64,000 nucleotides of DNA from Actinoplanes derwentensis (lineage in GTDB: Bacteria > Actinomycetota > Actinomycetes > Mycobacteriales > Micromonosporaceae), in NCBI RefSeq assembly GCF_900104725.1, contig NZ_LT629758.1:10520001-10584000 (forward strand). Reading direction: 5' to 3'. The number at the start of each line of letters is the position of its first letter. Positions within the stretch are counted from its first letter, which is position 1. Position numbers and translations under genes: made by a program. This document shows, in pieces, positions 1 to 7,920 of the stretch. The notes beneath the pieces are model-generated. The model was not told the DNA's origin and did not search any database. It worked only from the letters and a program-made list of their open reading frames with translations.

Positions 1-278
1 CGGCCGGTTCGGCGCCCGAGGCGTTCGGCGACTGGGAGAGACGCTGGCGGGCACTCGAACCCGACATCGCATCGATGAATCGCGTCAACCCCGTCTACAT
101 TCCCCGCAATCATCTCGTCGAAGAAGCCCTGACCGCGGCCACCGACGGCGACCTGGCCCCGCTGCACGAACTCCTGGAAACGGTCACCGCCCCATTCACC
201 GAAAAGCCGGGCCGGGAACGATTCGCCTCACCCGCCCCGCCCGGCTCCGGCGTCTACCGAACCTTCTGCGGAACCTGA
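1..278 (+). CDS. selO: SelO-type protein adenylyltransferase, C-terminal part (5' end outside window)
   Basis: Only the last ~91 codons are present, read in frame from base 3 to the TGA at 276-278. The C-terminal signature of the SelO/YdiU (UPF0061) family is clear: a NPVYIPRNH block, then an acidic helical stretch, then the terminal motif VYRTFCGT containing the family's near-terminal cysteine. In the family this pseudokinase-fold enzyme transfers AMP to protein Ser/Thr/Tyr and is linked to redox stress. The nucleotide-binding core lies upstream of the window, so activity cannot be judged. No terminator is obvious in the short gap before the gene debris at 433. Confidence 0.9.
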   Translation, partial: AGSAPEAFGDWERRWRALEPDIASMNRVNPVYIPRNHLVEEALTAATDGDLAPLHELLETVTAPFTEKPGRERFASPAPPGSGVYRTFCGT

Positions 279-432
279 TCTCGTACGAATGACAGAACGG
301 CCCCGTGGCATCCCCGCGACGTCCGCGCGGTACGGGGCCGACGGCGCGGCCGCCGACCAGCGAGTCCCGGCGCTGCGGATGCCGCCATCCGACGCGCCCG
401 AGGAACGACGGCTTTCGCCGCTGCGGGTGCTG

Positions 433-582
433 CTACTCGGGCAGGTACTGCGTGGCGCCGCCGCTGGGGACGATGCCCATCAGGGCCTCGATCTGACCGA
501 GTCCGGCACTGCCGATGGCCGCGAACGCCATGTCGGCCGCCACCACGAACTCGGCCCCGCCGCCCCGGGCAAACGCAACGGG
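433..582 (-). pseudogene. Internal fragment of an enoyl-CoA hydratase/isomerase (crotonase) gene
   Basis: Reading the minus strand from 582 to the TAG at 435-433 gives 49 residues that match the crotonase core: ARGGGAEF (the oxyanion-hole loop that follows the first CoA-binding strand), then VVAADMAFA, then EALMGIVPSGGATQYLPE, the conserved GIVPxxGxTxxLP segment with the catalytic-region glutamate. There is no start codon or N-terminal half, and the frame stops right after LPE where the family normally continues for more than 100 residues. The upstream end (base ~582) abuts the coding strand of the HxlR fragment. Best read as a relic left by rearrangement. Confidence 0.75.
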
Positions 583-753
583 ATGATCGAGCGCCGCGTG
601 CTGCCGACCTCACCGGTGGGCGTCGAATACTCGTTGACCCCACTCGGCGAATCACTGCGCGAGCCGTTCGGCCGCCTCTACGACTGGACAGTCGCCAACG
701 CCACGGAGATCCAGGCGCGCCAACGCGACTACGACCAGCGCGCCCCGCGTTGA
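580..753 (+). pseudogene. C-terminal fragment of an HxlR-family winged-helix regulator
   Basis: The last 57 residues of this plus-strand frame match the wing and C-terminal helix of HxlR/MarR-like regulators: GMIERRVLPTSPVGVEYSLT, then PLGESL, then a helix ending ARQRDYDQRA. The family's N-terminal half (recognition helix, the conserved early cysteine, the GGKW motif) is absent: upstream of ~580 the same frame runs antisense through the crotonase fragment and is low-complexity nonsense. A longer open frame from 289 exists but only its 3' third is HxlR-like. Interpreted as a truncated, non-functional gene. Confidence 0.72.
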
Positions 754-932
754 TGTCCGTGCTCGCGCTGCTGCCCATGCCGTGTTTGAGGTGGATTGAA
801 CGGAACGGGCGGCGTGAGGCGGTGAGGGGCGCATCGGCCCGGCGGCCGCGGGGTGGCCGGGAGGGACCGCGGGCCTCGCGGGGACGTGGCGGGGTGGGTG
901 GGTGTGGTTGTGGAGGTGTTCGGCGTACGGCG

Positions 933-2321
933 TCAGAAAGCTTTGACCAGGCGGCGGATCGCCTCGTCCATCGTGTCGGGTGGGGTTGCGGCGTAGGTCA
1001 GGCGGAGGAAGGGGGCCGGTGGTTCGGCGGCGTGCCAAGGGCTGCCGGGGAAGACGACGACGCCCTGGGCCGCGGCGGCTCGGGTGAGGGCCGCGTCATC
1101 GGTGCCGGGTGGGAGCGGGGACCACAGGTGCAGGCCGCCTCGGGGGATCGACGGGGGGACCAAGGCCGGCAGGTGGCGGTGCAGGGCCGTCAGCAGGGCG
1201 TCTCGCCGGGAGCGCAACGACGACTGGAGGGTGCGCAGGTGCCGGGTCCACGCCGGGCTCGTCACGAACTCGATGGTGGCCTGCTGCAAGGGGCCGGCCA
1301 CGAAGAAGTCGTCCAGCAGGCGGGCGGCGCGGAGGCGGGTGCCGGCGGGGCCGCGGGCGGCCAGGGCGGCGACTCGGAGGCCGGGGGCAGCGGATTTAGT
1401 CAGCGAGCGCAGGTAGATCACGTGGCCGTGGGGGTCGGCGGCGGCCAGCGGGGGTGGTGGGTCGCCGTCGATGGTGAGGTCGCGGGCGTAGTCGTCCTCG
1501 ATCAGGAACGCGCCTGCCGCCCGGACCGCTGACATCACCGCGGGGCGGCGGGACGTGGACAGGGTGGCGCCGGACGGGTTGGCGTGTAACGGCTGGCAGT
1601 AGAACAAGCGGGCGCCGGTGTGGGTGAAAGCGGCGGCCAGCTGGTCGGGGCGGACACCGTCGTGATCGGCGGGGACCGGAACCACCCGCAGGCTGGCGGC
1701 GTGCGCGGCGGCCAGGGCGCCCAGGTAGGTGGGGGACTCGACCAGCAGCGTGTCGCCGGGGGAGGTCAGGGCGCGCAGCGTGGAGGCGAGTGCCGTCTGG
1801 CCGCCGGAGCAGATCACCACGTCGGACGCCTGGACCGTGCCGAGCGGGCGGGCGAACCAGGCCCGCAGGTCCTCCCGGCCCTCGACCGGGCCCCGCTGCC
1901 AGGCGGCCGGCTGACGGGCGACCCGGGCCAGGGTGGCACCCAGCGCCGTGGCGGGCTGGAGATCGGCGTCGAGATAGCCGCCGGAGAGCGGGATCGCGCC
2001 GGACGGGGGTAACGCGAGTAACGCCTGCATCTCCTCCTCGCCGGACCGGCGTGGGCCCAGCGCCACCGTCTGCCAGGACAGGTCGGGTGGGGAGTCGTCG
2101 GGTGCGGCGGGGCGGGCGGCGACGAAAGTGCCCTGCCCGGATCTGGTCTCCACCAGGCCTTCCGCGACCATCCGGCGGATCGCGGCGGCGATCGTCACGG
2201 GAGACGCGCTGTGCCGGGTCATCAGCACACGCACCGAGGGGAGACGGGTGCCAGCCGTCGCGGAGGTCGCCAGGAACCGCAGATCTTGGCTTACTCGGTC
2301 TGCTGCGTTACCGTCTCCCAT
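933..2321 (-). CDS. MocR/PdxR-type GntR regulator with aminotransferase domain
   Basis: A 462-residue protein with a GntR winged helix at ~5-70 (the RLPSVRVLMTRH helix and the SGQGTFVAAR wing) fused to a fold-type I PLP aminotransferase. Visible cofactor-site features are HANPSG (~246-251), EDDYARD (~275-281) and the Schiff-base lysine in SLTKSAAPGLR (~K309). MocR proteins bind PLP or a PLP-amino acid adduct and control a neighbouring gene. The start chosen is the ATG at 2321-2319, because the GntR domain begins at once. An in-frame ATG at 2393 would add 24 unconserved residues and run into the divergent transporter gene. The neighbour suggests it controls the EamA exporter and itself through the palindrome at 2331-2344. 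Confidence 0.9.
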   Translation of the reverse strand: MGDGNAADRVSQDLRFLATSATAGTRLPSVRVLMTRHSASPVTIAAAIRRMVAEGLVETRSGQGTFVAARPAAPDDSPPDLSWQTVALGPRRSGEEEMQALLALPPSGAIPLSGGYLDADLQPATALGATLARVARQPAAWQRGPVEGREDLRAWFARPLGTVQASDVVICSGGQTALASTLRALTSPGDTLLVESPTYLGALAAAHAASLRVVPVPADHDGVRPDQLAAAFTHTGARLFYCQPLHANPSGATLSTSRRPAVMSAVRAAGAFLIEDDYARDLTIDGDPPPPLAAADPHGHVIYLRSLTKSAAPGLRVAALAARGPAGTRLRAARLLDDFFVAGPLQQATIEFVTSPAWTRHLRTLQSSLRSRRDALLTALHRHLPALVPPSIPRGGLHLWSPLPPGTDDAALTRAAAAQGVVVFPGSPWHAAEPPAPFLRLTYAATPPDTMDEAIRRLVKAF

Positions 2322-3309
2322 GAGAGAAGAGAGTAGCACTACTCGCTCGGGGGCGATGACACTCGGCGCGCTGGGAGTGCTCGCGTTCAGCATGTCGCTG
2401 CCGGCTACCCGGGTCGCGGTCGGGCATCTCGATCCGTGGTTCGTCGCGTTCGGGCGGGCGGTGGGCGCGGCGGCGCTGGCCGGGGGCTACCTGTGGCTCA
2501 CCCGGGCGGCCCGGCCGGTCCGTGGGCAGTGGTGGCGGTTCGTGATCGTGGCGATCGGGGTGGTGGCCGGGTTTCCGCTGTTCACGTCGCTGGCTTTGAC
2601 GAGTGCGACGTCGGCCCACGGTGCGGTGGTGGTCGCCCTGCTGCCGGCGGTCACGGCGGTCTTCGCGGTGCTGCGCGCCGGGGAGCGGCCGCCGGTGCTG
2701 TTCTGGCTGGCCAGTGGTGGTGGGCTGGTCGCGGTGCTGACGTTTCTGGTGGTCAGCGGTACGGTGCGCGGTTCGGCGACGACGGCCGACCTCTATCTGC
2801 TGGCCGCTGTGGTGCTGTGCGGGCTGGGGTATGCCGAAGGTGGCGTGCTCGCCCGTGATCTCGGTGGGGCCCGCACGATCTGCTGGGCGTTGCTGGTCGC
2901 ACTGCCGGTGACCGTGCCGGTCACGCTGGTGGCCGCGGTGACACATCCGCCGTACGCCCCGGCGCCGGCCTGGGGCGCGTTCGGTTACCTCACGGTGGTC
3001 TCGATGTTCCTGGGATTCTTCGCCTGGTACGCGGGACTCGCCCGTGGCGGCATCGCTCGCGTCGGGCAGATCCAACTCGCCCAGCCGGTACTGACCCTGC
3101 TCTGGTCGGCGCTGTTGCTCAGTGAGACGGTAGGAGCGGGTGCGCTCGGTGCGGCCACGGTGGTTCTGGTCTGCGTGGTCCTGACCCAGCGAGCCCGAAA
3201 CCCGGCCACACCCCGTCCGGCCGAGGAGGCGACCCGTCCCGTTCAGCCTGAACCCACACCCCGGCAGGCGAAAGAGGCAGCTCCGGCCCGCCCATCAAGC
3301 GCGTCGTAG
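2320..3309 (+). CDS. EamA-family (DMT superfamily) membrane transporter
   Basis: About 329 residues forming ten predicted membrane helices in two EamA repeats, for example GALGVLAFSMSLPATR at the N-terminus and ARVGQIQLAQPVLTLLWSA in the last repeat, which is the typical DMT signature. A hydrophilic tail of ~45 residues rich in Pro, Glu and Arg follows the last helix. The family exports amino acids or other metabolites; the substrate is unknown. The ATG at 2320 shares the bases CATG with the divergent MocR start and has no Shine-Dalgarno. ATG 2356 (preceded by GGGGGCG, just before helix 1) is an equally good start and would place the operator fully outside the gene. The MocR neighbour suggests a role in handling an amine or amino acid. 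Confidence 0.85.
   Translation: MREESSTTRSGAMTLGALGVLAFSMSLPATRVAVGHLDPWFVAFGRAVGAAALAGGYLWLTRAARPVRGQWWRFVIVAIGVVAGFPLFTSLALTSATSAHGAVVVALLPAVTAVFAVLRAGERPPVLFWLASGGGLVAVLTFLVVSGTVRGSATTADLYLLAAVVLCGLGYAEGGVLARDLGGARTICWALLVALPVTVPVTLVAAVTHPPYAPAPAWGAFGYLTVVSMFLGFFAWYAGLARGGIARVGQIQLAQPVLTLLWSALLLSETVGAGALGAATVVLVCVVLTQRARNPATPRPAEEATRPVQPEPTPRQAKEAAPARPSSAS
2331..2344. promoter_or_regulatory. Palindromic operator candidate between mocR and the EamA gene
   Basis: The sequence GAGTAG-CA-CTACTC is a perfect 6-2-6 inverted repeat lying 10 bases upstream of the MocR ATG and just inside or upstream of the transporter start. On the minus strand a TACTCT element at 2335-2330, inside the palindrome, sits 8 bases from the MocR ATG and could be its -10 element, so binding would block transcription. 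This fits autoregulation by MocR, but no binding data exist. Confidence 0.5.
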
Positions 3310-3330
3310 CCCGTCAGCCGTGGAGAGGTG

Positions 3331-3419
3331 GGGTTCGATTCGCACCCGAACTCACCACGCAAGGCGGCGACGGGGCGGGTGTGGTGAGGCGGGGTTCGGG
3401 TCGCACCCGAACTCACCAC
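3331..3419. repeat. Two near-identical 28-bp hairpin-forming repeats, second one a terminator candidate
   Basis: Copy 1 (3331-3358) and copy 2 (3392-3419) match at 26 of 28 bases, starting at GGGTTCG and ending at CTCACCAC, 61 bp apart. Copy 2 with its left flank forms a two-part stem: GTGGTGA (3381-3387) pairs with TCACCAC (3413-3419), and GTTCGGGT (3394-3401) with ACCCGAAC (3405-3412), loop CGC. Copy 1 keeps only the inner GTTCG/CGAAC part. They follow the EamA gene, so rho-independent-like termination is likely. The duplication itself is unexplained. Confidence 0.6.
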
Positions 3420-3544
3420 TAAAGCGGATGAGGTGGGTGGGCGTCAGTGACTGGTCATGAGGGTCCCCTGGTGAACGATGTGACGATCTGCATCGATCCT
3501 CTAACAGCGAGTTGGCACTGTCAACGAAAATCTTGCATGGTGAG

Positions 3545-3573
3545 TGTTAATCCGCTGGTCAAGCGTGTATGGT
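3545..3573 (+). promoter_or_regulatory. Candidate leaderless promoter of the methylase-nuclease unit
   Basis: A TATGGT element (3568-3573) ends 6 bases before the GTG at 3580, and a weak TGTTAA-like -35 lies ~17 bases further upstream. The region just before (3497-3540) is the most AT-rich in the gap. The spacing implies that the transcript begins at the GTG, so the mRNA would have no leader. This supports GTG 3580 over the upstream in-frame GTG at 3544. Confidence 0.4.
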
Positions 3574-3579
3574 CGGCCC

Positions 3580-5244
3580 GTGACCGCCCCATCCCCAGGC
3601 AACGACGGCCGCTTGATCTCCGCTGCGGAGGTGGCGCGCCTGGCCGGCGTGACCCGCGCCGCGGTCTCCAACTGGCGCCGGCGGCACCCGGATTTCCCCG
3701 AGCCGGTCGGCGGCGGCCGTAACGCGCTCTTCGCGCTCTCCGAGATCACCGGCTGGCTGGATCGGCAGCGCAAGAACACCGAGGTCTCCGACGAGGTCCT
3801 GGTCTGGCAGGAGTTGCGGGCCCGCTGGGGTGACGACATGACCAGCGCGGTCGCCGAGGTCGCCGCCCTGTTCGGCGGCGGCGGTCGGGAACAGGGACGG
3901 CTGGACGAGGCGACCCGGGCCCGGCTGCGCGCCATGGCCGAGGAGACGTCGGCCGATGCTGTGGTCACCTCCTTCACTGACCGGCTGATCGCCTCCGGCA
4001 CCGCGATGACCACCACCCACCTGGCGCGGGCGGTCGCCCACTTCGCGGGAAAGGTCAGCGGCACGGTCTTCGACCCGGCGTCCGGCGCGGGCACCCTGCT
4101 GCTGGCCTGCACCACGTCACCGATCAGCGCTGCGACCAGCAGGACACGCGGCAAGGCGGGTGCGGACGGCAAGGTCAAGCTGGCCGGGCAGGACGGCAAT
4201 CCGGCCGCTGCGGGGCTTGCCGAGGCGCGGGCCCGGCTGGCCGGGGTGGAACTGGAGATGCGGATCGGCGATTCGTTCCAGGGGGATGCCTGGCCGTCGC
4301 TGCGCGCTGATCTGGTGGTCTGCGATCCGCCGGTAGGGCTCACCGACTGGGGCCGGGACAGTCTGCTGCTGGACCGGCGCTGGGAGTTCGGCATCCCGAC
4401 GAAGGCGGAAAGCGAACTCGCGTGGCTGCAACACTGTTACGCGCACACCGTACCGGGCGGGAAAGTGGTTTTCGTGATGCCGCCGTCGGTCGCCTATCGC
4501 CGGGCCGGTAAACGAATTCGCGCCGAATTGCTACGGGCCGGAATCGTCGAGCACATCGTCGCCCTGCCGCCCGGAATGGTCGCCTCACACGCTCAGCCGG
4601 TTCATCTCTGGGTTCTGCGGCGTCTTCTCGACGGCGAACGACCCCCTTCCTCGGTACGCATGACCGACCTCTCCACTGCCGATCCCGACGGTCCGTTCGT
4701 GCCCGATCCGGCCCAGGTCGCCGAGATCCCGGTGATCGACCTGCTGGACGAGACGGTGGATCTCACCCCGGCCGCGCACACCCGAGCCGGCCGGGTCGAC
4801 CTGGCCGGGGAGTATGCCGAGGTCAGGCAGCGGATCCGGGAGATGGCCCAGCGGATCGCCGACCTGCTTCCGGACCTGCCGGCCGGTACCGGGGCGATCG
4901 ACGGCGGCACGCTGCGGATGGCCGATCTGTCCCGAGCGGGTCTCGTCGACATCGGTGAGCGCACGGCGACGTCCGCGAGTGATCAGCTGGACACCGATTA
5001 TCTGCGCGGTTTCCTGCGGAGTTCCGCGAATTCGTCGAGGAACACCAGCAGCAGCGGAACCCATCGCGCCGACGTGCGCGGTGCCCGTATCCCGCAGATG
5101 GACATCGAGGAACAGCGCCGGTACGGTGCCGCGTTCCGTGCTCTCGACGAAGCCGAGGAGACGTTGCGGACCTTGGCGGAGATCGGGGTCGGCACCATCG
5201 CGCGGGCCCGCGACGGGCTCACCTCCGGAACACTCCGGCCCTGA
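3580..5244 (+). CDS. N6-adenine DNA methylase-like protein with N-terminal helix-turn-helix
   Basis: A 554-residue protein. Residues ~11-60 form a DNA-binding helix-turn-helix (ISAAEVARLAGVTRAAVSNWRRR). A HsdM-like methylase core follows, with SAM motif I as FDPASGAGTLLLA (F164 onward). The catalytic motif IV position, normally NPPY/F, reads DPPV here (D249-V252), so the asparagine and aromatic residue are both replaced; classic adenine methylation is therefore uncertain. The C-terminal ~200 residues hold a coiled region (EYAEVRQRIREMAQRI) and a target-recognition-like part. The stop is 2 bases before the TTG of the RecB-like nuclease, so the two are co-translated. It could be a modification subunit of a restriction or repair system, or a regulator built on a methylase fold. 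Confidence 0.8.
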   Translation: MTAPSPGNDGRLISAAEVARLAGVTRAAVSNWRRRHPDFPEPVGGGRNALFALSEITGWLDRQRKNTEVSDEVLVWQELRARWGDDMTSAVAEVAALFGGGGREQGRLDEATRARLRAMAEETSADAVVTSFTDRLIASGTAMTTTHLARAVAHFAGKVSGTVFDPASGAGTLLLACTTSPISAATSRTRGKAGADGKVKLAGQDGNPAAAGLAEARARLAGVELEMRIGDSFQGDAWPSLRADLVVCDPPVGLTDWGRDSLLLDRRWEFGIPTKAESELAWLQHCYAHTVPGGKVVFVMPPSVAYRRAGKRIRAELLRAGIVEHIVALPPGMVASHAQPVHLWVLRRLLDGERPPSSVRMTDLSTADPDGPFVPDPAQVAEIPVIDLLDETVDLTPAAHTRAGRVDLAGEYAEVRQRIREMAQRIADLLPDLPAGTGAIDGGTLRMADLSRAGLVDIGERTATSASDQLDTDYLRGFLRSSANSSRNTSSSGTHRADVRGARIPQMDIEEQRRYGAAFRALDEAEETLRTLAEIGVGTIARARDGLTSGTLRP

Positions 5245-5246
5245 CC

Positions 5247-6854
5247 TTGCGCCCTGTTCTGCTGAGTGGTTATGCGGCCAAGTCGTGCCCGCGAGCCGTG
5301 CACAACGAATACGACGAGACCATCGCGCGCCCCGATCAGCCGGTACCTGCCGAATTGCAGGCGCTCTTCGACACCGGTATCCGGTTCGAGGCCGACGTCT
5401 TCGACCATTGGGCGGCGCTCGACGTGCCCGGTTACGTCGACCTGCGTGATCTCGACGGCGACAAACGGGTCCACATCGGGGCCACGATCGGCGCGATGCG
5501 GGCCGGTGCCACGGTGATCGTCGGCGGCCGGCTGCCCGACGATCACGAGGGCGGCCGTACCGGAAAGCCGGATCTCCTGATCAGAGCCGACGAAGGCGGC
5601 TACCACCCGGCCGACATCAAGGCCCATCACGTACTGGACAAGAAGTACGACAACGCCCCCGCCAGCAGCCTCAAGACCCCGGCCTTCCGGGACGCCGCCC
5701 CGCTGCCGGCCGGCGGCGCGCGGCACCGCGAGGAGGACCTGCTCCAGCTCGCCCACTACTGGCGGATGCTTCAAGCGTGCGGCCATCAGGCGGCCCACCC
5801 GCACGGCGCGATCATCGGCGACGACCAGCCGGACGACCCCCGATTGATCTGGTACGACCTGGCCAGCCCGGCCTTCCGTACCTTCTCCCGCACCAGCGGC
5901 GTGGCCACCCGCAGCGCCCTGGAACGCTACGACCACGAGCACGAGTTCCGCCGTCGGGTCGCCGACACCGCCCGCCGTGGTGACGAACCGCTGGTCCGGC
6001 CGGTCGGTCAACAGGAGTGCGCCACCTGCCGCTGGGCGACGGCCTGCGTGACGACCCTGCCGGGCGACGATCTCAGTGGCACACTGCGAGGGACCCTGGG
6101 CGTACGCGAGTATCTGGCTCTGCGGTCGGCCGGTATCCATACCACCGCTGATCTGGCCGGCAGTGACCCGGCGGCCCTGCTGGCCGGAACCTACGGCGGT
6201 GAGGTCACGCATCTTCGCAATCGTGGTTTCCGCCTGCGGAAGGCGGTCGTCGCCGCGCAACTCGCCCGGGACGGGGTGATGGTGCGGCGGCGCGCGACGG
6301 CCGACGTGCCCCGCGCCGACATCGAGATCGACATCGACGTGGAGTGGGGCGCCGACGACCTCGTCTACCTGTGGGGTGTCCTGGTCACCGACGGCGGCAC
6401 CCGCACGTACACCCCCTTCTTCGACCCGTCGATCGACGGCCCCGGCGCCGAGGCGGATCTCGCCCGCCGCTGCCTGGATCATCTCGGCGCGCTGGCCCGC
6501 GACGCCGCTGTGCGGGGCCGCAGCCTGCTCGTCTTCCACTACGCGCAGCCGGAACCGCGGCACGCCCGCCGGTTCCCGCCCCTGCCGTCCGGCGCCGCCC
6601 ACCCCGATCAGTGGGTGGATCTGCTGCCGCTGGTGCGGTCCACGGTCGACTCCCGCGCCGGTCACGGCCTCAAGGCGGTCGCCTCGCACGGTGCCGGGCA
6701 CGCCTGGCGCGACCCCGATCCGGGCGGTCTCCAGTCCCAGCAGTGGCACACCGCCGCCCGTCTCGGTGATGCGAGCGCCGCGACCCGCCTGCTCACCTAC
6801 AACGAGGACGACGTGCTGGCCACCGCCGCGATCCGTGACTGGTTGCGATCCTGA
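5247..6854 (+). CDS. TM0106-type RecB-like nuclease fused to a DEDD exonuclease-like domain
   Basis: A 535-residue protein starting at a TTG two bases after the methylase stop. The N-terminal half is a PD-(D/E)XK nuclease: GKPDLLI (D109) and HPADIKAH (D123, K125). Cysteines C14 and C258-x2-C261-x5-C267 reproduce the Cas4/AddB-type four-cysteine iron-sulfur arrangement that brackets the nuclease core. The C-terminal third looks like a YprB-type RNase H-fold exonuclease, with DIEIDIDVE (358-366) and the YNEDDV motif (518-523). The protein would thus carry two nuclease centres. The intact catalytic residues contrast with its degenerate methylase partner. A role in DNA repair or in defence against foreign DNA is plausible; the sequence does not decide. 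Confidence 0.82.
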   Translation: MRPVLLSGYAAKSCPRAVHNEYDETIARPDQPVPAELQALFDTGIRFEADVFDHWAALDVPGYVDLRDLDGDKRVHIGATIGAMRAGATVIVGGRLPDDHEGGRTGKPDLLIRADEGGYHPADIKAHHVLDKKYDNAPASSLKTPAFRDAAPLPAGGARHREEDLLQLAHYWRMLQACGHQAAHPHGAIIGDDQPDDPRLIWYDLASPAFRTFSRTSGVATRSALERYDHEHEFRRRVADTARRGDEPLVRPVGQQECATCRWATACVTTLPGDDLSGTLRGTLGVREYLALRSAGIHTTADLAGSDPAALLAGTYGGEVTHLRNRGFRLRKAVVAAQLARDGVMVRRRATADVPRADIEIDIDVEWGADDLVYLWGVLVTDGGTRTYTPFFDPSIDGPGAEADLARRCLDHLGALARDAAVRGRSLLVFHYAQPEPRHARRFPPLPSGAAHPDQWVDLLPLVRSTVDSRAGHGLKAVASHGAGHAWRDPDPGGLQSQQWHTAARLGDASAATRLLTYNEDDVLATAAIRDWLRS

Positions 6855-6856
6855 GG

Positions 6857-6887
6857 TTGACCTGGAGCGCGCTCCAGGAAATAGCGT
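6857..6887 (+). promoter_or_regulatory. MerR-type promoter/operator of the aldo/keto reductase gene
   Basis: TTGACC (6857-6862) and TAGCGT (6882-6887) are separated by 19 bp, the over-long spacer typical of promoters activated by MerR-family regulators through DNA distortion. The spacer is filled by the perfect 18-bp palindrome CCTGGAGCGCGCTCCAGG (6861-6878). Seven bases after the -10 element comes the ATG at 6895, so the transcript appears leaderless. No MerR gene is adjacent, so the regulator must act in trans. Confidence 0.75.
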
Positions 6888-6894
6888 TCGGTTC

Positions 6895-7920
6895 ATGAGT
6901 GAGACGCGCATCGGGACGATCGAACTGGGACGAACCGGCGAGCAGGTCAGCAGCCTCGCTCTCGGCGCCATGCAGATGGGCCACGCCACCGCCGAGCCGG
7001 AGGCGATCCGGATCCTGGACCGGTACCGGGAGCTGGGCGGATCCTTCGTGGACACCGCGGACTGCTACGAGTGGTGGCAGCGGCCGGGCAGCCGGGGCGG
7101 GGAGAGTGAGGAACTGCTCGGCCGCTGGATGCGGGACCGCGGCAACCGGGACGAGATCTTCCTGTCGACGAAGGGCAGTGCCCTGCCGGTGTACGACGAG
7201 GCACTGTGGGCGGCCGACGGGACCCCGGACTGGGAACTGGCCCGGCGCACGTTCGCCGGGGCGGGCGCGGACACGCTGCGGCACGCGCTGGACGGCAGTC
7301 TGCGGCGGCTCGGTACCGACCACGTCGACCTGTACTACGTGCACGTCGACGACCGGTCCACCCCGCTGGAGGAGACCCTGGAAGCCCTAGCCGGGCTGGT
7401 CACCGCCGGCAAGATTCGCTATCTGGGCTGGTCGAACGTGCGGACCTGGCGGCTGGAGCGGATCCGGCAGCTCTGTGACCGGTACGGCTGGCCGGCTCCG
7501 GTGGCACTTCAGCAGCAGCACTCCTACCTGCGGCGGCGTGCCGGGGCGACCACCGCGTCGATCGTCGACGACGAGCAGCTGGACTACCTGACCGAGCACC
7601 GGGATCTGAGCCTGGTGGCGTACTCGCCGATCGTGAAGGGAATCTACGACGATCCGGCGCGGCGGGCCGAACACTGGATGATGGAGTCCTACGCCGGTCC
7701 GGACGCCGACGCCCGTCTTAACGTGGTGACCGGGCTGGCCGCCGAACTGGGCGTGACCCCGAACCAGCTGGTGCTGGCGTGGCTGCTGCATCAGAGCACG
7801 CCCCCGGTGCTGCCGCTGATCGGGCCGCGGACCCCGGAACAGTTCGAGAACCTGGTGCCCGCGATCGGCCTCAAGCTGAGTGTCGAGCACCTGGCAGCAC
7901 TGGATGCTGCAGGGGCGTGA
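6895..7920 (+). CDS. Aldo/keto reductase
   Basis: A 341-residue (alpha/beta)8 NADPH-dependent oxidoreductase of the AKR superfamily. The catalytic tetrad is present: D53 and Y58 (FVDTADCYEW), K93 (STKGS) and H150 (YYVHVDD). The C-terminal NADP-binding part contains the usual LPLIGPRTPEQ stretch. It would reduce aldehydes or ketones; the substrate cannot be inferred. The ATG at 6895 is fixed by the MerR-type promoter just upstream and the absence of a Shine-Dalgarno. The last 50 bases overlap the 3' end of the convergent GGDEF-EAL gene. MerR control suggests a stress- or toxicant-inducible detoxifying enzyme. Confidence 0.93.
   Translation: MSETRIGTIELGRTGEQVSSLALGAMQMGHATAEPEAIRILDRYRELGGSFVDTADCYEWWQRPGSRGGESEELLGRWMRDRGNRDEIFLSTKGSALPVYDEALWAADGTPDWELARRTFAGAGADTLRHALDGSLRRLGTDHVDLYYVHVDDRSTPLEETLEALAGLVTAGKIRYLGWSNVRTWRLERIRQLCDRYGWPAPVALQQQHSYLRRRAGATTASIVDDEQLDYLTEHRDLSLVAYSPIVKGIYDDPARRAEHWMMESYAGPDADARLNVVTGLAAELGVTPNQLVLAWLLHQSTPPVLPLIGPRTPEQFENLVPAIGLKLSVEHLAALDAAGA

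Noticed and set aside
289..753. A continuous 154-codon plus-strand frame as a real gene
   Set aside because: Only the last 57 residues match a family; the first part is antisense of a crotonase fragment.
933..2393. Longer MocR start at the ATG ending at 2393
   Set aside because: It adds 24 unconserved residues, overlaps the divergent gene by over 70 bases and has no ribosome site.
3331..3419. The 28-bp direct repeats as attachment sites of a mobile element
   Set aside because: Only 61 bp apart with no integrase or cargo between, and they form hairpins.
4998..7055. A 685-codon minus-strand frame under the methylase and nuclease genes
   Set aside because: No recognisable motif and composition of an antisense frame in high-GC DNA; the plus-strand genes have clear motifs.
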